Source: Acidimicrobiales bacterium
Lineage (GTDB): Bacteria > Actinomycetota > Acidimicrobiia > Acidimicrobiales > Aldehydirespiratoraceae
Assembly: GCA_033344915.1 (NCBI GenBank)
Contig: JAWPML010000001.1
Coordinates: 124,001 to 188,000, forward strand
Reading direction: 5' to 3'
DNA length: 64,000 nt
Every line of letters begins with the position of its first letter. Position 1 is the stretch's first letter. Of the stretch, positions 7,981-15,055 are shown in pieces. A program made the translations under genes and the position numbers. The notes below the pieces were generated by a model. It had not been told where the DNA came from and searched no databases. It saw nothing but the letters and a program-made list of their open reading frames with translations.

Positions 7981-8502
7981 ATGAACTTCGCCCAGGTCTT
8001 TCAGGAAGCTCGAGAACGGGCGAGCCTCACCCAAATCGAGGTGGCGGAGAGAACAGGTATCGCGCGCCCGAACATCGCGGCCTACGAAGCTGGACGGCGC
8101 GAGCCCAAGGCCTCGACAATCGAGCGTCTTCTGCAGGCAGTCGGATACAGGCTCAGCGTCGAGCCACTCGTCGAGTGGACCTGGACGAACACACTCCGCC
8201 CCTACCCGGTGCCGTCCGCGCTGTGGCGGCTGCCGATCCACCAAGCGTTCCGTACCATCACGACGTCGACCCATCTCTGGTGGAGTGGACCTCCTCGGAC
8301 ATTCGACCTGTCTGATCGGAGCCAACGTCTGAGGGCGTACGAGATCGTGCTTCGAGAAGGCGGACCCGACGACATCGAGTCCATCGTTGATGGGCTGCTC
8401 CTCGCCGAATCGTTCGACGAGCTGGTCGTCCCCCGCCCGCTCCGCGCAGCCTGGCAAGTGCCGCTCGGTCGAACGGCAGTCACGGAGCGGCCAGCAGCGT
8501 GA
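7981..8502 (+). CDS. XRE-family antitoxin of an AbiEii-type pair
   Basis: A 173-residue regulator. Residues 5-60 form an XRE helix-turn-helix (EARERASLTQIEVAERTGIA, then AAYEAGRREPKASTIERLLQ). The rest is a Trp-rich C-terminal domain ending in a segment on loss-of-balance-type antitoxins of this layout. ATG 7981 is chosen over upstream in-frame starts because the promoter and palindrome end just before it; the upstream frame belongs to the decayed neighbour. The stop overlaps the GTG of the nucleotidyltransferase gene (GTGA). With that partner frameshifted, it may now act only as a self-repressed orphan. Confidence 0.75.
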   Translation: MNFAQVFQEARERASLTQIEVAERTGIARPNIAAYEAGRREPKASTIERLLQAVGYRLSVEPLVEWTWTNTLRPYPVPSALWRLPIHQAFRTITTSTHLWWSGPPRTFDLSDRSQRLRAYEIVLREGGPDDIESIVDGLLLAESFDELVVPRPLRAAWQVPLGRTAVTERPAA

Positions 8503-9136
8503 CGAAGCTCGCTCCGCCTCAGCTCGAAGTCGCCCGCTGCCTCTTCGGACTGCCCGAGGCCGAAGGCTTCGCTCTCGCCGGCGGTGCCGCTCTGCTCGCC
8601 CACGGCACAATCGAGCGACCGACCCGAGACATCGACGCTTTCGCCGGTGCCAAGGCCGGACCGACACCGGGCGACGTGCGCCCGCTCGCGCGCGTGCTCG
8701 CCACGCGCCTGAGCGAAGACGGCTGGACGGTCACCGTCGTACGCAGCCACGAAACGTTCGTCCGGCTGATTGCAGTCAAGGACGGTGAGGAGGTCGAGAT
8801 CGATCTCGCGGTCGATTCTCCTCGGCTCTTCCCCACTGAGGTCATCGACGACATCCCCATGCTCGCCGAACCCGATCTCGCGCCCGGAAAGTGCTCGCCA
8901 TCCTCGACCGTTCCGAAGGGCGCGATTTCACCGACCTCGAGGCTCTCCAAGCCACTCTCGGACGCGAGCAGTGCATCCGATGGGCCAAGGAGCTCGATGC
9001 CGGAGTGACCAACGAGGCCATCGCCAGTGCCTTCGCCCACCTCAACCGCCTGGACGACAGCGAGCTCCCGACCGCGACGCCGGCGAGAACGCGTTCGATC
9101 TACGACCAGTGGCGAGCCGAGCTGGAAGGAGGCTGA
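8499..9136 (+). pseudogene. AbiEii/AbiGii-type nucleotidyltransferase toxin, frameshifted
   Basis: The N-terminal part has the nucleotidyltransferase signature of AbiEii-type toxins: LAGGAALLAHGTIERPTRDI plus DAF, with the catalytic DxD-like pair, and a later Asp in EEVEIDLAVDS. After DLAPGK (about 8885) the frame loses coding sense. One base to the side, the frame reads RKVLAILDRSEGRDFTDLEA and continues to a normal C-terminus ending at 9136. The break lies in a run of C residues, so a one-base deletion (or an assembly error in that run) is the cause. It is coupled to the XRE antitoxin upstream. Confidence 0.7.
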
Positions 9137-9553
9137 AACCGGTTGGCCGCGTGCGACGCTCTACGCAGCGGTCATCTGGCTGAATCGGCTTCCCACGTTG
9201 ATCCGGCAAGCTCTCCGCTGCGTCGGTCCGCAAGATTCGACGGGTTCTTCTCCTCGGAACGAGTCGCGCTCAGCAGTGGCTTCGTGGCGGTTGCGGGTCC
9301 ATCCGACGCAACCGATTCACACCGTGCCGGACCAGGACTCGATGCACCGTCGACGCCGGCAGCCCGACGATCCCTGCGAGACGATGGCGCAGGTCGTGCC
9401 GCACTCGCTCAGGGGATCGCGCCGGAGTCTGGGCTGGCCGACGCTGGCTCGGACTGTTTGGAGCGGAGCGATTCGCGGAACTTCTAGCCAGGCCGACGAG
9501 CTGCTGAGCGTCGGCCCGTCACCTCGGTCGGCCGTTCGATACAGTCGGCTTCG
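9137..9553. other. Gene-free stretch holding an IS remnant
   Basis: No intact gene is supported here. The only recognisable content is a minus-strand transposase fragment (9270-9490, separate entry). Other open frames in this stretch lack family resemblance. Close to the right end, TACAGT at 9540-9545 lies 8 nt before the ATG of the next gene and could be a -10 box for a leaderless transcript. Confidence 0.5.
9270..9490 (-). pseudogene. Remnant of an IS481-type transposase
   Basis: Read on the minus strand, one frame gives RRSPERVRHDLRH-type helices followed by AGIVGLPASTVHRVLVRHG and VNRLRRMDP, then a stop. This is the characteristic HTH segment of IS481-family transposases (LG[LM]PxSTVxxVLxRHGLxRL). 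There is no DDE domain and no terminal inverted repeat was found, so only a small N-terminal fragment survives. Confidence is limited because the match is one short segment. Confidence 0.5.
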
Positions 9554-11110
9554 ATGCCGTACAACATCAGCAAGACGCTCATCAACAAGCTGCCAGAGGG
9601 TGAGCGCGATGACAGCGACAAGGTCGGGAAGTTTCTCTTGGACCGCCAGGCCAAGATCTGCGGACTGTGTGATGGCGAGATGAACCCCGCCGCCGACGTG
9701 CTGGAGGCTGATCATGACCAGCCCGAATCGGAAGGCGGGCCGAACGAACTGAAGAATCTCCTGCTCGCCCACCAGGAGTGCAACCGCGCAAAGCGATCGC
9801 TGACCACTGCTGAGATCCGGCCGTACCTGCGCCTCAAGCGATTCATCCGGGAGAACGGGGGCAGGATCCGCTACGACGGGGTCACCTCCCACTTCGACAT
9901 CGAGCCAAAGCCCTCAGCTGTCGCCATCGGCGACGATGCTGTGGAAGTGGAGTTCGCGGATGGTTCCAAGACGCAAGCGCCCATCTACGTCGACTCCGCG
10001 CCAGCGCGAGAGTTTCGGTACTCCTTCGTGGAGGTGCCCCGCGTGGCTCTCCTCAATGACGACAAGGTCCAGCCTCGCATCATTCGATACGGACACGCCT
10101 TCTCGATCTACAACGATCTCCTGCACAATCCGCTGCACGAACCACCCAGCTGTCGACTCGGTCCTGAAGGCAAGGATGGACTCCGGCCACTGCTGATGTT
10201 CGACGGGCAGCACAAGACCGTAGCGTCGTGGATGCTCGAGAAGACCCGCGTGGTGGTGAAGCTCTATCTCGACCTTGACGTCGCGGACGCGAACTTCCTC
10301 GTCAACTCGATTCAAGCGAAAATCAAGAAGCTTCCACTTTCCGCTTTCGAACTCGCGGCGAAGATGTCAGACGAGTGGGAGGCGAAGGTCGGCGAGTACG
10401 AGACTGCGGTCGCTCAGGCGGGGGAGGCCGGCACGGAAAAGGGCTTCATTGCGTGGATGCCGGCTGGTCCTGAAAGAAATCGTGCCCGCCAGGCTTTCAA
10501 GGCTGCCCTCATCCAGAGGGTTGTGGAGGACCAGGACTTCCGGCTGATGAAGTACGTCGCCCAGAAGGACGTCGGTGGGGAGGACTTTGGCCTGACTGAG
10601 AACATGGTCAAGAGCAAGATCCTCGACAAGATGGTGTATCTCAAGGAACTCGATCTGCCCTTCGTGGACTCGACGGACCGGCGGGTGGAGGAGGTCGAGA
10701 ACATCGTCTGGCTCTTCAACATGGTCATCGACTCGTTGGTCGAGCCGGGCGGAGGCCAACTGTCCGAGCAACAGAAGGAGACCCGACGCCGAGTCTTCAA
10801 GCAGGGCTCACTCCAGTACCTGGCCGAACTACTCGGGGCAATCTACCGCCGAGAACTCATCACCCAGGAGGAGATGCTCGCCGGGAAACCGAACAAGGAA
10901 CAACGAGACCGCATCGAAGCCAGCGTCGCAAACATCTGCCGCCACCCCGTCTGGACCGCCCGGTTCGACAGGGACAAGCAGATGGCGGCGGTGAAACTTG
11001 CCCTTGAGAAGAACCAGAACATCAAGGAGTCGTTCGAGGACGTCGCCCTGAAGCTCTCCTATGCCATCCTCGGCGAGGACGATGTCGAATACTCCAACTA
11101 CTGGAAGTAG
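9554..11110 (+). CDS. HNH endonuclease-DGQHR domain protein
   Basis: A 518-residue protein joining two known defence-linked domains. The N-terminus (about 34-85) is an HNH nuclease module: CGLCDGEM, ADHDQPESEGG, NELKNLLLAHQECNRAK, with zinc-binding CxxC/CxxC-like pairs. The middle carries FDGQHK (about 215-219) in the context expected for DGQHR proteins, the DndB/ParB-like group found beside DNA modification genes, followed by a long helical C-terminal region. The ATG lies close to a possible -10 box, so the mRNA may lack a leader. It precedes a C5 methyltransferase on the same strand after 145 nt, suggesting a joint role in recognising or cutting modified or unmodified DNA. Substrate unknown. 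Confidence 0.8.
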   Translation: MPYNISKTLINKLPEGERDDSDKVGKFLLDRQAKICGLCDGEMNPAADVLEADHDQPESEGGPNELKNLLLAHQECNRAKRSLTTAEIRPYLRLKRFIRENGGRIRYDGVTSHFDIEPKPSAVAIGDDAVEVEFADGSKTQAPIYVDSAPAREFRYSFVEVPRVALLNDDKVQPRIIRYGHAFSIYNDLLHNPLHEPPSCRLGPEGKDGLRPLLMFDGQHKTVASWMLEKTRVVVKLYLDLDVADANFLVNSIQAKIKKLPLSAFELAAKMSDEWEAKVGEYETAVAQAGEAGTEKGFIAWMPAGPERNRARQAFKAALIQRVVEDQDFRLMKYVAQKDVGGEDFGLTENMVKSKILDKMVYLKELDLPFVDSTDRRVEEVENIVWLFNMVIDSLVEPGGGQLSEQQKETRRRVFKQGSLQYLAELLGAIYRRELITQEEMLAGKPNKEQRDRIEASVANICRHPVWTARFDRDKQMAAVKLALEKNQNIKESFEDVALKLSYAILGEDDVEYSNYWK

Positions 11111-11255
11111 CGGGCGGAGTCTAGGTAGTTGCGCAATTCCCACTGCACTAGTGGAAATCGAGCCGCTACCAGAGGAACAACCCGGCGAGTCGATGGGAAG
11201 GCTCTGTGGCCGGTGACCGTCACATCGGCTGACTATGGTCGTCCGAGGAGGTGGC

Positions 11256-13205
11256 GTGGCAAAGACAGCAGTCGAGAAGGGCGCGTACGGGGTCAAGCTC
11301 GTGCGAGGACCGTTCGTGGTACTGCCGCGTCACGCGGAGGCAGTCGACGACGTCGAAGAGCTTCCGGCCGTCGCCTTGCAAGCGAGCGGTCCGCTAGCCG
11401 CGGATCTCTTCTGTGGTGCAGGCGGACTCAGCCTTGGGCTCGCCGATGCCGGCTACACAGTGATACTTGGCGTCGACAACGACGAGGATGCCCTTGCCAC
11501 GCATCGGGCGTATCACCCCGGGCTGAGCGCCAACTGGGATCTCGGCGATGAGGCGGTCGTCGAACGGACGGGCGAGTTGATCCGCGATCTCGGGATCCAA
11601 CTGGTTGCTGGAGGTCCACCCTGTCAGCCGTTCTCCAAGGCCGGCCGATCCGGTCTTCGTGACCTTGTCCGCACTGGCAGACGTGACGCGCGTGACAAGC
11701 GAAGCGAGCTCTGGCAGAGCTTTCTCCGGATCGTTTCGATCGCCAGGCCTCAGGCGGTCCTGATGGAGAACGTGCCGGACATGGCACTCGATCGGGACAT
11801 GCTGATCCTTCGCACGATGGCGGACGAGCTAGAACACCTGGGCTACTCCGTCGAGACAAGGGTGGTCGACACGTGGCGGTACGGCGTCCCCCAGCATCGT
11901 CAACGGCTGATTCTCGTCGCGCTCGCGGACCGAGTGCAGTTCGAATGGCCAGCCGAACACGCGCAAATCGTGACGCTTGGGAATGCGATCTCAGATCTCC
12001 CCCCGGTTGATGGCGGATGGCGTCCCGAGGGGGGTGCGGACGGATGGGCGGACTACGACGGACCGCGGACTTCTTTTCAGGAGATGATGCGGGAGCACGT
12101 ACGCACTGATGAGCATGGGAAGCTGTTCGACCACATCACCCGTCCAGTCCGCGAAGACGATCTTCAGATCTTCGAGAACATGGACTCGAAGACCAAGTAC
12201 TCCGACATCGACCCTGAGTTGCGGCGCTACAGGCACGACATCTTCGACGACAAGTACAAGCGGCTCGACTACGACGATCTAAGTCGGACGATCACGGCCC
12301 ACATTGCGAAGGACGGCTACTGGTACATCCATCCTGAGCAGCACCGAACGATCAGCGTCCGTGAGGCGGCGAGGATTCAGACGTTCCCCGACCACATCCG
12401 TTTTTCTGGTCCGCCGACCGCTGCGTTCCGTCAGATCGGCAATGCTGTTCCGCCGCGCCTTGGTTTTGAGCTAGGGACTGCCATCCGAAGGAGCTTGGAG
12501 GCGGGTCACGAGATCCCGCACTCGCGATCCGAGGTGGGTCTGCGGCTCGCGCGCTGGTTCATGGAATCGACGCGCGGTGGCGTGCCTTGGCTAGACGCCC
12601 CGAGCCGATGGGTGGTGCTCCAGTGCGAGATCCTGTGGCCGCGACTCGGCGTCGATCAGCTCGGCGCGGCGTACAAGGCCACGCTCACCTGCGCGACGCC
12701 CCAGCAGACCCTTGAGAACGAGGGGCCCCTACGACGGATAGCGACCGTCCTCGGGCGTGGGCCCCGTGTCGATGACCTAGTCGAAACAGCGGCGTACTTC
12801 ATTGAGAACCCGGACGGGCTCGACCCAGAGGGCCCGTCGAATGCGTTGGCAAAGGCACCGAATGTGAGCCCCGCCTTGGCGACACTCGCTGCTCGCATCG
12901 TTCCGGGATCGTCCGACGATCCCGTGATCGTCAACCAGGCCGTCCTACGTGTTGCCGCCCGTTACCAGGGAACCTCGGTTGACCAACGCAACAAGCTCAG
13001 CGACGGCCGGCTTGCGGTCGCGGCGATGATCGGCGGCGACGATCTCTCACACGAGGCTCACCTTGCCCTCCTCGAGATCGGGCAGACCGTCTGCGGTCCC
13101 GCCAAGACCGACTGCGCTCACTGTCCGCTGGAGGCCGACTGCGTCATGGCTGCGGATCTGCCGGTCCAGCAGTCGTTGGTGGCACTTACCAGCCCAGAGC
13201 CGTAG
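11256..13205 (+). CDS. DNA cytosine-5 methyltransferase with EndoIII-like C-terminus
   Basis: A 649-residue protein starting at GTG 11256 behind GGAGG. Residues 48-420 form a complete C5 methyltransferase: motif I ADLFCGAGGLSLGL (49-62), catalytic Cys123 in GGPPCQPFSKAGR, ENVP (about 171), and the late motif RQIGNAVPPRLG. An unusual 200-residue extension follows. It ends in Cys613-x6-Cys620-x2-Cys623-x5-Cys629, the exact spacing of the endonuclease III iron-sulfur loop. It also contains KAPNVSPALATLAA (about 534) and VNQAVLRVAARY (about 558), which align with the helix-hairpin-helix LPGVGxKTA and the catalytic VDTHVxRV of that glycosylase family. In this reading the catalytic Lys and Asp are replaced. 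The 3' end overlaps the convergent GHKL gene by 20 bp. Confidence 0.9.
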   Translation: MAKTAVEKGAYGVKLVRGPFVVLPRHAEAVDDVEELPAVALQASGPLAADLFCGAGGLSLGLADAGYTVILGVDNDEDALATHRAYHPGLSANWDLGDEAVVERTGELIRDLGIQLVAGGPPCQPFSKAGRSGLRDLVRTGRRDARDKRSELWQSFLRIVSIARPQAVLMENVPDMALDRDMLILRTMADELEHLGYSVETRVVDTWRYGVPQHRQRLILVALADRVQFEWPAEHAQIVTLGNAISDLPPVDGGWRPEGGADGWADYDGPRTSFQEMMREHVRTDEHGKLFDHITRPVREDDLQIFENMDSKTKYSDIDPELRRYRHDIFDDKYKRLDYDDLSRTITAHIAKDGYWYIHPEQHRTISVREAARIQTFPDHIRFSGPPTAAFRQIGNAVPPRLGFELGTAIRRSLEAGHEIPHSRSEVGLRLARWFMESTRGGVPWLDAPSRWVVLQCEILWPRLGVDQLGAAYKATLTCATPQQTLENEGPLRRIATVLGRGPRVDDLVETAAYFIENPDGLDPEGPSNALAKAPNVSPALATLAARIVPGSSDDPVIVNQAVLRVAARYQGTSVDQRNKLSDGRLAVAAMIGGDDLSHEAHLALLEIGQTVCGPAKTDCAHCPLEADCVMAADLPVQQSLVALTSPEP

Positions 13206-14460
13206 CGAGCTCTTCGTCGGTCGCCCGGAGCTCGGTCATGATTCGCTCCAACGCCGGGTAGTCGCCGGTAGCCATCGCCGCGGCGAGCAGTGATGCGCCG
13301 GCGGTACCCATCTGGTGGCTCGCCGGGCGGTCGGACGGGGCGGTTCGTTCCCGCAGAACGGAAGCTTGGCGATAGACCTCTTCCGCGGCCTGGCAGAGTT
13401 CCTTCACCGGTCGTTCAAGCTGCGACCGAATCGACGCTGGGACGTTGACCCTCATCTTGGCAACGTTTGTCTGCAGCAAATCGTCGAGATTCGTGTCGAA
13501 CTCCAGCGAGGCGCGAGCCAGCTTGGTGTGTTCATCGATCGCTCGGATGCCGCTCCAGCCCCCACCCTGAATGAGCCGGCCGGCGCGGTAGACGTAGAGG
13601 CCCTGTTGACGATTCCACTTCTGAGGACCGCTGTAGTGGTCGAATGCTTCCTGGGAGGAGAAGCGATTCCGCGGTGGGAGGACGAACGGATTGAACGTAA
13701 CGAACCCCGCCACGCCTTCAAACTCGATCTCGAGCACGGTGCCTGGGAGCGAGATGGTGCCGGGCTCCGTGGGAGCGAAGGGATCCCATGGATCCACCTT
13801 CTCGCCGTTTACCGTCAGGACGAGGCGGTCAGCGCTGGCCGAGTCGGCCAGGTACCGATGGAATACCATGCCGAGATACTCGGAGGTGCGGTCCGCCAAC
13901 GTGTCGAGCCTCCGTCGGGCCCAACCACCCTCCGGATTCCGCTCCGGCAGGACTCGGTCCAATCGCTCCCAGGCGACGACGGTTCCTGGCGCCTCCGCCA
14001 GCGTCTCCGCTGCGAAGTCCCGGATTGCAGGTGTCGCGGCGTCGAGGACCTCCCAGCTGTCGCTCTCCTCAACATGGTCGATATCGAGCACACGGGTGGT
14101 TAGGCGTCGCCGCGCCGCGGCCCGCCGGGAGATGACGGTGAGGCGACGGCATTGAGATATCGAGGCTGTCTTGAGTCCGAGGCCATAGCGGCCGAGCTCG
14201 TTGAGGCTGTAGTTGCGGCGGGTTCCGAACCGCATCGCCTCGTCAAGGCCGGCGGCGGTCATTCCTTCGCCGTCGTCGACAATGAGAACGCGGGACGCGG
14301 AGCCTCGGAAGTCGATAAGAACGTCGACCGTCGAGGCGCCGGCACTGACACTGTTGTCGACAAGATCGGCAACAGCGGTCACAAACTCGTAGCCGATGTC
14401 GCGAAGCGAATTCGTCAACCGACCAGCGGACGGTGTTAGTTCGATCCTCTTGCTGCTCAT
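13186..14460 (-). CDS. GHKL (MORC/MutL-type) ATPase
   Basis: A 424-residue GHKL ATPase that starts at ATG 14460 behind a strong GGAGG. The ATP-binding boxes are intact: N-box ADLVDNSVSAG (31-41), G1 VDDGEGMT (61-68), G2 GRYGLGLKTAS (90-100). The following S5-like domain (about 170-300) and the absence of a kinase domain fit the MORC/MutL-type ATPases that accompany C5 methyltransferases and Vsr nucleases in restriction-type loci (the gene neighbourhood described for prokaryotic MORC homologues). It lies 25 nt downstream of the Vsr gene on the same strand and converges on the methyltransferase. It probably uses ATP-driven clamping to couple DNA recognition to nuclease action; that role is inference. 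Confidence 0.88.
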   Translation of the reverse strand: MSSKRIELTPSAGRLTNSLRDIGYEFVTAVADLVDNSVSAGASTVDVLIDFRGSASRVLIVDDGEGMTAAGLDEAMRFGTRRNYSLNELGRYGLGLKTASISQCRRLTVISRRAAARRRLTTRVLDIDHVEESDSWEVLDAATPAIRDFAAETLAEAPGTVVAWERLDRVLPERNPEGGWARRRLDTLADRTSEYLGMVFHRYLADSASADRLVLTVNGEKVDPWDPFAPTEPGTISLPGTVLEIEFEGVAGFVTFNPFVLPPRNRFSSQEAFDHYSGPQKWNRQQGLYVYRAGRLIQGGGWSGIRAIDEHTKLARASLEFDTNLDDLLQTNVAKMRVNVPASIRSQLERPVKELCQAAEEVYRQASVLRERTAPSDRPASHQMGTAGASLLAAAMATGDYPALERIMTELRATDEELATALGW

Positions 14461-14485
14461 CGTTCCTCCAGGTTCTGACACGACA

Positions 14486-14950
14486 CTAGTTAGGTGCACT
14501 GACAGCGCGATCGACCCGTCTCCTCCAGAGTCGGTAAATCTCGTCCGCCGCCTTCCTGGGATCGTCGTGCTCCCACACGTGGACCACCTGCCAACCAAGC
14601 ATTTCGAGCTCTCGGGTCTTGCGGGCGTCGCGCTCTCTAGTGGCCTCGAACTTCGCCCGCCACCAAGCGCGGTTGTTCTTCGGCAGAGTCGCGTGGTCCG
14701 GGCAGGCGTGCCAGAAGCAGCCGTCAACGAAGACGGCCAAGCGTGCTCTCGTGAATGCAACGTCGGGGGTGCCGGGTAGCCCCCTGAGGTTCACTCGGTA
14801 TCGAAGGCCGCGTCGATGTAGTTCCCGACGTAGGGCGAGTTCCGGGTCGGAGCCGGCGACCGGCATGCGACTCATCTGTCGGCTGACCTGCTGCGAAGTC
14901 GGGGTGTTCCGCACTGGATGAGTCTCTGTCGGTGCATGAGTCAACCGCAA
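14486..14950 (-). CDS. vsr: Very-short-patch-repair (Vsr) endonuclease
   Basis: A 154-residue Vsr-type nuclease. Family features are in order: RYRVNLRGLPGTPDVAF, AVFVDGCFWHACPDHATLP, NNRAWWRAKF, RDARKTRELEMLGWQVVHVW and EHD. These supply the catalytic Asp, the two His residues and the zinc/structural motifs of Vsr, which nicks 5' of T in T:G mismatches left by 5-methylcytosine deamination. The start is uncertain: TTG 14950 (behind GGAG) gives the full frame, while GTG 14914 would give a more usual length. It is cotranscribed with the GHKL gene. In MORC-containing loci Vsr relatives may act as restriction nucleases instead of repair enzymes. Confidence 0.9.
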   Translation of the reverse strand: MRLTHAPTETHPVRNTPTSQQVSRQMSRMPVAGSDPELALRRELHRRGLRYRVNLRGLPGTPDVAFTRARLAVFVDGCFWHACPDHATLPKNNRAWWRAKFEATRERDARKTRELEMLGWQVVHVWEHDDPRKAADEIYRLWRRRVDRAVSAPN

Positions 14951-15055
14951 GCGTCGTCTCCGGAAGGGGCTAGTTCGGCTCGATGTGTCACGCCTAGGGC
15001 CTACATGGACGGCGGCATGGCGAGAACGTATGGTCCGGCACCGGAGGCGATACAG

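Noticed and set aside
11111-11255. Controller-protein operator in the gap before the methyltransferase (TTCCCACT...AGTGGAAA)
   Set aside because: The dyad is imperfect and there is no small controller gene next to it; kept out as too weak.
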